IMG/VR virus record: IMGVR_UViG_3300001419_000027
Span: 1 to 31,128 of that record
From: a virus
DNA length: 31,128 nt
Reading direction: 5' to 3' (one strand)
The notes below the pieces were generated by a model. It saw only the letters and a program-made list of their open reading frames with translations, made no database searches and was not told the origin of the DNA. The position numbers were made by a program, and so were the translations under genes. Of the stretch, positions 6,316 to 14,007 are shown piece by piece. Each line of letters opens with the position of its first letter. Within the stretch, counting starts at the first letter, position 1.

Positions 6316-6442
6316 GAAATCCACAGGTCAAGGGAATATCGCCCCCATGCCCCGACCGTCAAGGAAAAAACCAAGAGTTTTCTGGCATCACCATCGCTCC
6401 CGGTGGTAGGCTTCCCTGTCGTCCCGAGTCTGGAGCCAACCC

Positions 6443-6658
6443 ATGACCGAACCCTCAGAGATCACCCCGACCCCCAAGGCAGGCGTCAAGACCACCGAGT
6501 TCTGGCTGAGCACGGTCGCCACCATCTTCGGCATCCTCATGGCCAGCGGCATCTTCACCGGCGATAGCATGGTCGGCAAGATCGTCGGCGGCGCAATGGC
6601 GGTGCTGGCCACGATGGGCTACTCCGCATCCAGGGCCGGCGTCAAGAAGCTGCTGTGA
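6443..6658 (+). CDS. Holin-like small membrane protein
   Basis: 71 residues. A polar N-terminus (MTEPSEITPTPKAG) is followed by two hydrophobic segments, about residues 20-38 (FWLSTVATIFGILMASGIF) and 44-60 (VGKIVGGAMAVLATMGYSA), and a basic end (SRAGVKKLL). Two helices with a short turn and a positive tail is the class II holin layout; holins form the membrane lesion that times lysis. TGGAG precedes ATG. It overlaps the next gene by one base (TGATG) and heads a three-gene membrane/lipoprotein cluster, a context that supports a lysis role. Placing the holin just before the RNA polymerase gene differs from T7, where lysis genes lie late. Confidence 0.7.
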   Translation: MTEPSEITPTPKAGVKTTEFWLSTVATIFGILMASGIFTGDSMVGKIVGGAMAVLATMGYSASRAGVKKLL

Positions 6659-6837
6659 TGCTGGCGATCCTGCTGCCAATCCTCAAGTCGATCCTCGCTG
6701 CCGTTCTTCCCTTCATCTGGGAGAAACTCCATGCGCCCGTCAATGCTGAGAGTGCTCGTCGGACTGATCGTGGTCGGCGCTTTGCTGAGTGGGTGCGCGA
6801 GAGAGAATCCGCGCGTCGTGCTGGTGCCGCACACTGA
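6658..6837 (+). CDS. Short membrane protein, possible inner-membrane spanin-like partner
   Basis: 59 residues: an N-terminal hydrophobic helix (MLAILLPILKSILAAVLPFI) and a charged, Arg-rich remainder (SARRTDRGRRFAEWVRER). It starts at the ATG that overlaps the holin stop. Its last 107 bases are shared, in another frame, with the lipoprotein gene starting at 6731. An N-terminal anchor with a charged body, plus a nested lipoprotein, is the classic Rz/Rz1 arrangement. At 59 residues it is much shorter than known inner spanins, with little room for a coiled coil across the periplasm, so the spanin idea is tentative. Confidence 0.5.
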   Translation: MLAILLPILKSILAAVLPFIWEKLHAPVNAESARRTDRGRRFAEWVRERESARRAGAAH

Positions 6838-6967
6838 GCCGGTGCAACTGGCCGAGGATGTCCGCGCCTATGTCTACGTCGAGACGGCGGACGGCAAGAA
6901 GGTCAAGAGCGATCGGCGCGTGACGCTCGCCGAGGGCCTCTGGGTCGGCAGCGCGAACCTCGACTAA
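6731..6967 (+). CDS. Small lipoprotein nested in the upstream gene (Rz1-like candidate)
   Basis: 78 residues. MRPSMLRVLVGLIVVGALLSGC is a lipoprotein signal peptide with lipobox LLSGC, cysteine at residue 22. The mature part is about 57 residues with beta-strand character (RVVLVPHTEPVQLAEDVRAY). GGGAG lies 8-9 nt before ATG, inside the preceding gene. The body is not Pro-rich as in lambda Rz1, but small lipoproteins containing a VxLVPxxEPVQLAExVRAYVY-type phrase are familiar in phage lysis cassettes. The signal peptide is clear; the spanin role is inferred from position and nesting. Confidence 0.7.
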   Translation: MRPSMLRVLVGLIVVGALLSGCARENPRVVLVPHTEPVQLAEDVRAYVYVETADGKKVKSDRRVTLAEGLWVGSANLD

Positions 6968-7086
6968 GCCTTTCTCCGGGTCGGCGGATGCGGGGCGGGA
7001 AAACCACACTCCGCTCGATCATTCCCCGAATCGGCCCTGACGGGTACGAGTCCGCCGGCCCCACACCTATCTCAAGGACGAGAACA

Positions 7087-9471
7087 ATGGTGGAGCATCT
7101 GCTCGACGGGTCCGCGTACTCCGATGAGCTCGACTGCGAGCGTGAAGCACACAGCCGGGGGGTTGCCCGGTACCGCCGTCTGGTCGCCGAGGCGGTGGAC
7201 CGCGGGGACGGCGCCGCCCTCAAGCCCGTCGAACGCCTGCTCGTCCATTGGTTCCGCGTGTATTCGTCCGTCATCGCGGCCGAGAAGGCGGCAATCACCG
7301 CACGCCGGCCGAGCAAGGGGCGCAGGGTCTACGGCCCCCTCCTCCAGCAGCTTGATTCGGCGACCCTGGCCGTCGCCGCTATGCACGAGGCCCTCGGCAA
7401 GTGCCTCTCCGAGCCGACCGGGGTGAAGGTGGCGACGCTCTCCCTGGCCATCGGCCGTTCGGTCAACGCCGAGATCAACTACGACAAGCTCCGCAAGGAG
7501 AACGACGAGGCGTGGAGCGCCCTGCTGCATACCGACCGAAAGAAGATCAAGGCAACGCACGTCAACCGCATCGCCAACAAGTTCCGGATCGGCGAGAAGT
7601 GGAGCCTGCGGAATCAATGCCACGTCGGGGCCAAGCTGCTCGAGCTACTCATCAAGGTCGCCACGATAGCGGACTTCGACCAGCCGCGGGATCCGGCCTT
7701 TGAGATATTCACTCGGCGCCGAGGGGTCCGGATCGTCAACGTCACCCGCCTGACTCGCCGGGCCGTGCAACTGATCGAGGATGGCCACTCCGTCCGGGAA
7801 CACCTACGACCTCGGTACCAGCCGATGCTCGTGCCGCCGATGTCCTGGACGGATCAGGAGCGGGGCGGGTATCTCGAGCTCCCGACCGAGTTGGTCAAGA
7901 AGGCCGACCGCTCCAAGGTCAAGGCCGACACCGAGACCATCCGGGAAGCCGTCAACGCACTCAGTGCTACTCCGTGGCGGATCAACCGGGCAGTGCTGCC
8001 AATCGTGCAGGCGCTGTGGGCGTCCGGCGGCGCGTGTGCGGGCCTGCCCCGTGCCGGCAACCTGCCGATGCCCCCCCTCCCTGCCGACTGGAACGAGAAC
8101 GAGGCGGCGAAGAAGCTGTGGAAGCGGGAGGCCGCGGGGATCCGCCGCCGCAACGCCCAGGAACAGGCTGAGCGGATCGTGTTCAAGCTCAAGCTCGACG
8201 TCGCCGAGCGATTTGCTGACCGACCGGCGATCTACTTTCCGCATCAACTGGATTTCCGCACGCGGGCGTACCCGATCCCCCTGTTCCTGCACCACCAAGG
8301 GGATGACATCTGCCGGGGCCTGCTGGAGTTCGCCGAGGCCCGGCCCATGGCAGCCGAGGGCCGGCAATGGCTCCTTGTGCACATGGCCAACTGCTGCGGC
8401 GTTGACAAGGCCAGCTTCGATGACCGCATAGCCTGGGCAACGTCGAGCTTGCCGGCGATCAAGGGCTGGGCCACTGCCCCCCTCGACAACACCGGCTGGA
8501 TGGAACTCGACAAGCCGTGGCAGGCGCTCGCCGCCGCGATCGCCCTGAACAACCCGGAGGCCGCTACGCACCTGCCCGTTCAACTGGACGGGAGCAACAA
8601 CGCCCTCCAGCACTACGGGGCGATGCTCCGCTGCGAGCAGACGGGGCGAATGGTGAACCTCCTGCCTGCCGATGCCCCGCAGGATGTGTACGCCAAGGTC
8701 GCCGCCCAAGTCGCTGCCATCGTCGAGCAGGAAGCGGCGGACGGCATCCCTGAGGCGAAGCTGCTGACCGGCTGGATTGACCGGAAGATCGTCAAGCAAA
8801 CCGTGATGACCTCCGTGTACGGAGTAACGAAGGTTGGGGCTCGCCGCCAGGTGTACGCCCACCTGAAAGACGCCGGCTTCGACCAAGATGATCTCTACGC
8901 CGCCAGCCGGTACCTCGCCAACAAGTGCCTCGCGGCCAACAAGATCGTCTGCGTTGCTGCTCATGCGGCGATGGATTGGCTGGCGTGCTGCGGGAAGCTG
9001 ATCGCTCGCACGGGGCAGCCGATCCGGTGGACGACGCCCTTGGGCGTTGTGGTCGAACAACCCTACCGCCGGGCTCGCGTCAAGGCGGTCGTCACCATGC
9101 TGCAATCCATTCACTTCAACGAGCGAGACGAGAAGTGCCCCATCAGCCCGCAACGCCAGGTCAACGGCTTCGCTCCGAACTGGGTACACGCCATGGACGC
9201 CTCGCACATGATGTGCACCGCCATCGCCTGCCGTGACGAGGGGCTCCGCTTCGCCGGCGTGCATGATTCCTACTGGACGCACGCCGCCGACGTGGGCCGC
9301 ATGAACGAGATCCTACGCGAGCAATTCGTGCTCCTGCACGAGGAGCCGGCCCACCTTCGGTTATTCGACGAACTTATAGCTGAATACCCCGACATAAGTT
9401 TCCCTGAACCGCCCCAGGTTGGGAATCTGGACCTAAGAGCCGTCATGGCCAGCCGTTACTTCTTCTCGTGA
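7087..9471 (+). CDS. Single-subunit phage RNA polymerase (T7 gp1-like)
   Basis: 794 residues (T7 enzyme 883). It transcribes phage genes from phage-specific promoters. Motif A: PVQLDGSNNALQHYGAM with catalytic Asp501. Motif B: KQTVMTSVYG with Lys570 and Tyr578, same spacing as T7 Lys631/Tyr639. Motif C: GVHDSYWTHAADV with His726 and Asp727, equal to T7 His811/Asp812. The protein ends in YFFS, an aromatic C-terminus like the T7 FAFA foot that lies near the active site. An upstream in-frame ATG exists at 6988, but AAGGACGAGAACA before the ATG at 7087 and the acidic MVEHLLDGS start favour 7087. The 119-base gap upstream (6968-7086) shows no clear promoter. Its stop overlaps the next start (GTGA). 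Confidence 0.95.
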   Translation: MVEHLLDGSAYSDELDCEREAHSRGVARYRRLVAEAVDRGDGAALKPVERLLVHWFRVYSSVIAAEKAAITARRPSKGRRVYGPLLQQLDSATLAVAAMHEALGKCLSEPTGVKVATLSLAIGRSVNAEINYDKLRKENDEAWSALLHTDRKKIKATHVNRIANKFRIGEKWSLRNQCHVGAKLLELLIKVATIADFDQPRDPAFEIFTRRRGVRIVNVTRLTRRAVQLIEDGHSVREHLRPRYQPMLVPPMSWTDQERGGYLELPTELVKKADRSKVKADTETIREAVNALSATPWRINRAVLPIVQALWASGGACAGLPRAGNLPMPPLPADWNENEAAKKLWKREAAGIRRRNAQEQAERIVFKLKLDVAERFADRPAIYFPHQLDFRTRAYPIPLFLHHQGDDICRGLLEFAEARPMAAEGRQWLLVHMANCCGVDKASFDDRIAWATSSLPAIKGWATAPLDNTGWMELDKPWQALAAAIALNNPEAATHLPVQLDGSNNALQHYGAMLRCEQTGRMVNLLPADAPQDVYAKVAAQVAAIVEQEAADGIPEAKLLTGWIDRKIVKQTVMTSVYGVTKVGARRQVYAHLKDAGFDQDDLYAASRYLANKCLAANKIVCVAAHAAMDWLACCGKLIARTGQPIRWTTPLGVVVEQPYRRARVKAVVTMLQSIHFNERDEKCPISPQRQVNGFAPNWVHAMDASHMMCTAIACRDEGLRFAGVHDSYWTHAADVGRMNEILREQFVLLHEEPAHLRLFDELIAEYPDISFPEPPQVGNLDLRAVMASRYFFS

Positions 9472-10085
9472 CCCATGATGCTATGCGTAGACAGACGAGT
9501 AACCCGCGCCGCAGCACTCACTTACGCGAAAGGGCCGACCTATGGACTGATTACGCTGGCGCTGTGTTCTTTGCGACCGCTCGCGTCGAAGCCGGCCGGT
9601 GGTACTACAGGTTCCTTTCCCGCCTGATCCGGGTACTGACTCACTCGGATATTGCTCACTGCACGGTTGGATTCGGCGGCGCGAGCGTGTTAGACCCTAC
9701 CTTCGAGGGCAACGTCTACTGGCCCTTGGAGATGTTTCTCGACAGATACCCCACGCTGCATTCGGCCTTCCTCGTGCCCTTCACTCATGCCATTGATCTC
9801 GAGTTCTTCGGCTACGGCGTCGGCCAGCCGAAGCGGCATTGGCCCACGTTCTACCGCTGGCTTCGCCGCGGTGTTGCGCCGTGGACTGAGGATTGCCTCT
9901 GCATCACGCTGGCCTGCCTGATGGCCGGCGGCGTGGACGTCCCCGAGCGCATCTACACCCCCGTCCAACTGCACGACTGGCTGACGGATCAAGGATACCC
10001 CCATGTCAGAGCCTCAGACGCCGCAGATGCCCGACGGTTCCGAGATTCCGCAAGACGCCTTGTCGCTGGTGAAGTGGCTGGATGA
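9468..10085 (+). CDS. Putative permuted NlpC/P60 (papain-fold) protein, possible lysin
   Basis: About 205 residues from the GTG that overlaps the RNA polymerase stop; an in-frame ATG at 9483 is an alternative, and neither has a strong ribosome site. Residues 59-68 read HSDIAHCTVGFGG-like, and later comes a Cys segment EDCLCITLACLMAG. A His-containing strand before a Cys helix, together with L-D-P/V-P strands between, is the order seen in circularly permuted NlpC/P60 proteins (YiiX/YaeF type), which cleave peptidoglycan peptides or amide/ester bonds. No other endolysin is visible in the window, so this is the best local candidate, but catalytic residues cannot be proven by eye. The 3' end overlaps the next gene by 83 bases. 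Confidence 0.55.
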   Translation: MTHDAMRRQTSNPRRSTHLRERADLWTDYAGAVFFATARVEAGRWYYRFLSRLIRVLTHSDIAHCTVGFGGASVLDPTFEGNVYWPLEMFLDRYPTLHSAFLVPFTHAIDLEFFGYGVGQPKRHWPTFYRWLRRGVAPWTEDCLCITLACLMAGGVDVPERIYTPVQLHDWLTDQGYPHVRASDAADARRFRDSARRLVAGEVAG

Positions 10086-10209
10086 GCACGTCACCGCCGA
10101 CGTCACGGTGGCGGACATGGCCGAGGAGTTCACCCGCCTGCACCGGGCCTCGGACATCGGCAAGCGCGAGCTCGTCGACGTGCTCGTGGGCATCTACCGC
10201 GTCAAGTAA
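10003..10209 (+). CDS. Small acidic protein of unknown function
   Basis: 68 residues starting MSEPQTPQMPDGSEIPQDAL. It is rich in Asp/Glu and predicted helical from about residue 18 onward (ALSLVKWLDEHV, VADMAEEFTRLHRA, GKRELVDVLVGIYRVK). AAGGA lies about 9 nt before the ATG, within the end of the preceding gene. The helical second half could be a small winged-helix or dimerisation domain, but I do not recognise it. It is followed 12 bases later by a lipoprotein gene with its own AAGGAG site. Confidence 0.65.
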   Translation: MSEPQTPQMPDGSEIPQDALSLVKWLDEHVTADVTVADMAEEFTRLHRASDIGKRELVDVLVGIYRVK

Positions 10210-10221
10210 GGAGAACACCCT

Positions 10222-10368
10222 ATGAAGTCGCTACTGCTTGCTGCTGCGCTGTTGCTGGCGATGTTCACCGCCGGCTGCGTCGTGGCGATCGAGAAGGACG
10301 GGGCCAACCGCTCCGTCAAGGCCGACATCGCGCAGCCGATCTTCCACCTGACCATCACGGAGAAGTAA
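10222..10368 (+). CDS. Small lipoprotein
   Basis: 48 residues. MKSLLLAAALLLAMFTAGC is a lipoprotein signal peptide with lipobox FTAGC (Cys19), leaving a mature peptide of only 30 residues (starting CVVAIEKDGANRSVKAD). AAGGAGAACACCC precedes ATG, a leader repeated before the gene at 16801. It could sit on the inner face of the outer membrane as a superinfection-exclusion or lysis factor. It is the second lipoprotein gene within 4 kb. Confidence 0.65.
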   Translation: MKSLLLAAALLLAMFTAGCVVAIEKDGANRSVKADIAQPIFHLTITEK

Positions 10369-10372
10369 GCCC

Positions 10373-10591
10373 ATGGGATTCAGCGGCGGAAGTCCAAGCG
10401 TCCCAAAGCCACCCCCTCCTCCGCCCGAAGTTGACCCGATCGACGAGGAGGCCGAAGAGGAACTCGCCCGGCAACGCAAGAGCCTCGAGGCTCAGCGGGC
10501 AGGGCGGCAATCGCTCGTCATCAAGCCTATGTCCAATCCGGGCGTCGCAGCGGCGCCGACCGGCGGACTGCGGATCGGCGGGCCGGCGTGA
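10373..10591 (+). CDS. Proline-rich small protein upstream of portal
   Basis: 72 residues. MGFSGGSPSVPKPPPPPPE is followed by a highly charged helix (EEAEEELARQRKSLEAQRAG) and a Gly/Ala-rich end with RQSLVIKP and GGLRIGGPA. This is the layout of a widespread small phage protein: a Gly/Ser start, a poly-proline run, an RRRGR-x-S-type basic helix and a GL-x-G end, usually encoded beside portal or structural genes. Its function is unsettled. It ends in a GTGA overlap with the portal gene, so the two are translated together. Confidence 0.75.
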   Translation: MGFSGGSPSVPKPPPPPPEVDPIDEEAEEELARQRKSLEAQRAGRQSLVIKPMSNPGVAAAPTGGLRIGGPA

Positions 10592-12114
10592 CCCTCAAGG
10601 CCGAATTCGAGGCCCAGGACGCCAAGCGGGCCAACGTCACCGAGAGGGTCCGCGAGTGCGCCGCCTTCACGATTCCGTGGGTCTTGCCGGAGGAGAACAC
10701 CAAGGGCACGGACACGATCTTGCAGCCCTACCAATCGCTCGGGTCGAGCGGGATCGAGAACCTTGTCGGCAAGCTGGTCGGCTCACTGTTCCCGACCGGG
10801 ACGCCCTGGTGGTCGACGGTTCCCTCGGCTCAGGCCCGCACGAGCGACCTCAGCCCGGAGGACATGGAGGCGTTCAAGGCCACGCTCCTCGCCCGCGACC
10901 TGCTGATCGAGTCTAAGCTTGACGACACGAACTACCGCATCGCCCAGCGAGCAGTCCTCGAGAACGTCATGGTGGCCGGCAACTCCCTGGCCTTCCTGAC
11001 CCGCGACTACATGCTCAAGACCTTCCGCTTCGATCAGTACGTCCAGCGGCGTGCCGGGGGGCGGCTGTCCTGGGTGATCGCCTCCGAGCAGGTTGACGTC
11101 ACGAGCCTGCCGGATGAGACCATCGCAGCGGCAGCCCTCGACCGGGAGAAGCTCATGGCCGGCGAGCCGGCCGATCGCATTCAGAGCCTCTACACGAAGG
11201 CCGAGTGGCAGCGGGGGGGTAGCTGGGTCATCACGCAGGAGATCAACGAGCACCAGGTCAAGACGTCCGAGGAGCCGGTGAGCCCCTTCTTCTCCGTGGG
11301 CTATCGGGAGCTGGCCGGGGAGGACTACTCCCGCGGCTTTGTAGAGGCCCGCCTCGGCGACCTGCGGAGCTTCAATGGTCTGGCCGGTGCGATTCTGGAC
11401 CTCACCATCGCCGCGGCCCGGCTCGTCCCCGTCTATGACCCCGCAAAGGGCTGGACGACGGCGGACTTGACCTCTCCGAACGGCCAGCCTCGCGCCGGGC
11501 GGGTTGACGGCAGCACCCCCAACGGCATCGGCTTCCTCCAGTCCAACAAGCACAACGACATTTCCGTCGCCATGACCTACTCGCAGATGATCGAGAAGCG
11601 ACTGGCCAAGGCGATGCTGCTTGAATCCTCGGCCCAGCCAACGGGCGAGCGAGTCACCGCCGCCCAGATCATGCGGATCGCACGGGAACTCGAGGGCGCC
11701 TTGGGGGGTGTCTACACGCACATCGCCGAGGAGATACAAAAGCCCTTCCTCAATCGAGTTATCTGGCAGATGGAGCGCGACAAGCTGCTCGTGCCGCTGC
11801 CCGCCAACGCCAAGGCCCACGAACTGTCCATCCTCACCGGCATCGAGGCCCTTCGTCGGCAAGCGGAACTGGACCGGCTGCTGCTTGCTATGCAGGTTCT
11901 CGGCCCGATCCCCGGAGCGATGCAGCGTATCAAGTTCGAGCTTCTCGCCGACCGCATCCTGCGCCTCTTGGGGATCAATACGCCGGAACTCATCAAGACG
12001 CCGGAAGAACTCGAAGCCGAGTTGGAGAAGCAGCGGCAGGCCGGTCTCGACACGGCTGCCAGTGAGCAGGCGATCAAGAGCATCGGAGCGATCGCCGAGA
12101 ACAGCGCGGCGTAG
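10588..12114 (+). CDS. Portal (head-tail connector) protein, T7 gp8-like
   Basis: 508 residues (T7 gp8 is 536). Twelve copies form the ring through which DNA enters and leaves the head. Recognisable features are the N-terminal QPYQSLGSSGIENLVGKL, then LFPTGTPWW, the central AVLENVMVAGNSLAF, the clip/stem region GRVDGSTPNGIGFL, and the C-terminal ERVTAAQIMRIARELEGALG that precedes the helical barrel. The GTG start overlaps the previous stop; no better in-frame start is near. The last 40 residues are a charged helix (TPEELEAELEKQRQAGL). The place in the gene order (portal, scaffold, capsid) is as in T7. Confidence 0.93.
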   Translation: MTLKAEFEAQDAKRANVTERVRECAAFTIPWVLPEENTKGTDTILQPYQSLGSSGIENLVGKLVGSLFPTGTPWWSTVPSAQARTSDLSPEDMEAFKATLLARDLLIESKLDDTNYRIAQRAVLENVMVAGNSLAFLTRDYMLKTFRFDQYVQRRAGGRLSWVIASEQVDVTSLPDETIAAAALDREKLMAGEPADRIQSLYTKAEWQRGGSWVITQEINEHQVKTSEEPVSPFFSVGYRELAGEDYSRGFVEARLGDLRSFNGLAGAILDLTIAAARLVPVYDPAKGWTTADLTSPNGQPRAGRVDGSTPNGIGFLQSNKHNDISVAMTYSQMIEKRLAKAMLLESSAQPTGERVTAAQIMRIARELEGALGGVYTHIAEEIQKPFLNRVIWQMERDKLLVPLPANAKAHELSILTGIEALRRQAELDRLLLAMQVLGPIPGAMQRIKFELLADRILRLLGINTPELIKTPEELEAELEKQRQAGLDTAASEQAIKSIGAIAENSAA

Positions 12115-12120
12115 GCCGCA

Positions 12121-12136
12121 CGAAAGGAACCGAACC
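12121..12136 (+). promoter_or_regulatory. Leader cassette before scaffold gene
   Basis: CGAAAGGAACCGAACC directly precedes ATG and is identical over 16 bases to 12977-12992. Close variants stand at 16045-16059 and 30635-30649 on the plus strand and, on the minus strand, at 4920-4936 and 5909-5925. AAAGGA supplies the ribosome site; why the following ACCGAACC is also kept is unknown. Confidence 0.8.
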
Positions 12137-12955
12137 ATGGCAGAAGATCCCGTAACCCCGCCCGCAGTGGACCCACCTGTGACGGACCCGCCTGTGGACC
12201 CGCCCGCGACACCGCCCGCCCGCCCTGATTGGTGCGAGGAGAAGTTCTGGGACGCCGAGAAGGGCGCCGTCAACGCCGAGGCGCTGGCGCAGAGCCACAA
12301 GGACGCGCGGCGTCGGATCACCGAACTCACGACCCCGCCCCCAAAGCCCGCGGCTGGCGAATTGGCGGTGACGCCTGCGCCGCCTACGACCCTGTCGGCG
12401 GATGCCGGCGTCGATCAGGTGATCGTCGCTGCGGGTCTGGACCCCGCCGCTCTTGGCCAGCAGTGGGCCGAGAAGGGCACCCTCGATCAGGAAGCGTACC
12501 AAAAGCTCGAAGCCGTGGGCTACCCTCCCGGCGTCGTCAATCAATTCCTCGAGTTGACCGCTCGCGATCAGAAGCATCGCTCTGCCCAGGTCAACTCCAC
12601 GGCCGAAGCTGCGGCCGGCGGCAAGGACAAGCTCGCCAATCTGCTCGCGTGGGCCGGAGCCGCAGTATCCCCGGAGGAGGCCGCCCTGTTCACGGCGGAC
12701 ATCAACAACCCCCTCAAGACCAAGGATACCGTGAACGCCCTGCTCGCCCGCCATGCTGAGGCCGTCAAGGCCGGCAAGGCGAACGTGCTGATCGAGGGCG
12801 AAGGCGTAGCCGCCGGCGTCGAGCCGTACACCACGCAGGCCCAGATCATCGCGGCCGAGAACAGCAACGAGGTCCGCACCGACCCCAAGGCTCGTGCCGC
12901 GCACAATCAGCGACTCATGGCCAGCCCCGACCCCGCCACGTTGCCTCGTCGGTAG
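12137..12955 (+). CDS. Capsid assembly (scaffolding) protein, T7 gp9-like
   Basis: 272 residues. Scaffold proteins template procapsid assembly and then leave. The N-terminus is extremely Pro/Asp-rich (PPVTDPPVDPPATPPARP), then comes the typical start of gp9-like proteins, WCEEKFWDAEKGAVNAEALAQ. A charged, helical, low-complexity body follows, with a short Pro-rich break around residues 70-90 and a basic end (NQRLMASPDPATLPRR). It sits between portal and capsid genes, as scaffold does in T7. The ATG at 12137 is chosen because the shared leader stands directly before it; an upstream in-frame extension lies inside the portal gene. Confidence 0.82.
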   Translation: MAEDPVTPPAVDPPVTDPPVDPPATPPARPDWCEEKFWDAEKGAVNAEALAQSHKDARRRITELTTPPPKPAAGELAVTPAPPTTLSADAGVDQVIVAAGLDPAALGQQWAEKGTLDQEAYQKLEAVGYPPGVVNQFLELTARDQKHRSAQVNSTAEAAAGGKDKLANLLAWAGAAVSPEEAALFTADINNPLKTKDTVNALLARHAEAVKAGKANVLIEGEGVAAGVEPYTTQAQIIAAENSNEVRTDPKARAAHNQRLMASPDPATLPRR

Positions 12956-12976
12956 AGGCCCACGATAGACCGCCCT

Positions 12977-12992
12977 CGAAAGGAACCGAACC
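12977..12992 (+). promoter_or_regulatory. Leader cassette, exact copy
   Basis: CGAAAGGAACCGAACC before the ATG at 12993, identical to the copy before the scaffold gene. The bases further upstream differ, so only the leader itself is conserved. Confidence 0.8.
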
Positions 12993-13772
12993 ATGGCACC
13001 CGCACAAGACCCAGCATCCGCACCGCTGTACAACTTCACCGCCGTCCGCGGGCCTAACGGCATCTGGAACGGCAGCTTGGTCAGCCGCAAGACGCACATG
13101 CTGGAGGCAGTATTCTACGGCCACAGCGAGGAAGCCGTCCGTAAGAAGGCTGACGAGTACACCGGCTCAGTTGTCGCCTCACTGGCTCTCAATCCCCGCG
13201 AGGCCATCATCGGCTTCCTGGGGTACCTCAATCAGGTGGGCGCCACGACTCAGGAGCAACTCAACGCTGCGGTTACGGCGTGGGCCGACGCGAACGGCCT
13301 GGCTGCGACGACCCCGCACTGGCGCAGCCGGGTCAAGACTCCCTTGGCCGCGGCAATCCCTTCGGCCGGCATCGCGACCGCGCCAAAGCCGGCCCTCGAA
13401 GAGCCTGCAAGCCTCGTAGAGACCCCGGACGAGTCGGACACCCCGACAGACCTCCTCGAGCCTCCGATGCCCGTACCGGCCAGCGAGCCGTCGCCTGTCG
13501 CCCCTCACGACGGCCGCGACCTGCTGCACATCGGCCCGCCCCCGGCTGAGGCCCCCAGCCCTGCGGATGATACCGTCACCCCGCCGCCTGGGGCCGAGCC
13601 GGAACCGGCCGAGCCCAGCCCGGAGCCGACACAGCCGTCAGCGACCAAGAAGGCGGTATTCCTGGCCGAGCGGAGCGGGGTAGACCTGACCGAAGTCCAG
13701 CACGCGGAACCCACCATCACCGAATCCGATGTGGCCATCCACATCGCACAGCGGCCCAAGCCGCGCAAGTAG
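12993..13772 (+). CDS. Linker-rich protein with PSBD-like C-terminal domain, unknown function
   Basis: 259 residues in three parts. Residues 1-105 look globular (YNFTAVRGPNGIWNGSLV, then helices with EEAVRKKADEYTG). Residues 106-215 are a Pro/Glu/Ala linker. Residues 217-255 read ATKKAVFLAERSGVDLTEVQ, then a short turn, then ITESDVAIHIAQR, ending in basic KPRK. The last part resembles the peripheral subunit-binding (E3-binding) domain of 2-oxo acid dehydrogenase E2 proteins, a 35-residue two-helix fold that commonly reads A-x2-LA-x-E-x-G-VDL ... I-x3-DV. The gene lies between scaffold and capsid, so it may be a virion or assembly protein with a flexible arm. Domain similarity is judged by eye. 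Confidence 0.7.
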   Translation: MAPAQDPASAPLYNFTAVRGPNGIWNGSLVSRKTHMLEAVFYGHSEEAVRKKADEYTGSVVASLALNPREAIIGFLGYLNQVGATTQEQLNAAVTAWADANGLAATTPHWRSRVKTPLAAAIPSAGIATAPKPALEEPASLVETPDESDTPTDLLEPPMPVPASEPSPVAPHDGRDLLHIGPPPAEAPSPADDTVTPPPGAEPEPAEPSPEPTQPSATKKAVFLAERSGVDLTEVQHAEPTITESDVAIHIAQRPKPRK

Positions 13773-13814
13773 CACCCCCTCACGAGTATCCGGCACCAGT
13801 CGGTTCCAGGGGGT

Positions 13815-13850
13815 AGGTGAGAAACGACCTTCCGAGGCTACGCCTCACCT
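13815..13850. repeat. Competing inverted repeats upstream of the capsid gene
   Basis: AGGTGAG (13815-13821) pairs with CTCACCT (13844-13850). Inside, GAGGC (13834-13838) pairs with GCCTC (13842-13846) across TAC. The two right arms overlap, so only one hairpin can form at a time. They lie in the 235-base gap 13773-14007 before the major capsid gene, where T7 has a strong late promoter. No recognised promoter sequence or further gene is visible in the gap, which is otherwise C-rich. Confidence 0.4.
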
Positions 13851-14007
13851 GCTCCCGGTCCTTCCCCCGCATCAGCAGCCCGGACGCCTCACCGGACAAT
13901 CCGCGCACCGCGGCCCCCGGCCGGCCCCCCGATAACTCCTGGGCGTGAGCAGACCGAACCCCTCGATTCCCCAAGGTCTTTGCTACTCACACCCAAGGAG
14001 CATTCCC

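Larger units (their letters stand above)
5909..6442. other. Divergent control region between leftward and rightward blocks
   Basis: 534 bases without a convincing gene between the RNase H-like gene (leftward) and the holin-like gene (rightward). It holds a terminator-like hairpin (6197-6231), a GC-rich inverted repeat (6241-6289) with an operator-like palindrome in its loop, a TATACT box (6310-6315) and a small A/T-rich stem (AAAAC-CAAGA-GTTTT near 6365-6380). The half nearest the RNase H gene (5940-6190) is Pro-codon-like in several frames but has no ribosome site or recognisable product. Confidence 0.7.

Noticed and set aside
7804-9282. Antisense open frame of 492 codons opposite the RNA polymerase gene
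   Set aside because: The RNA polymerase motifs A, B and C on the plus strand are unambiguous; the antisense product has no recognisable features.
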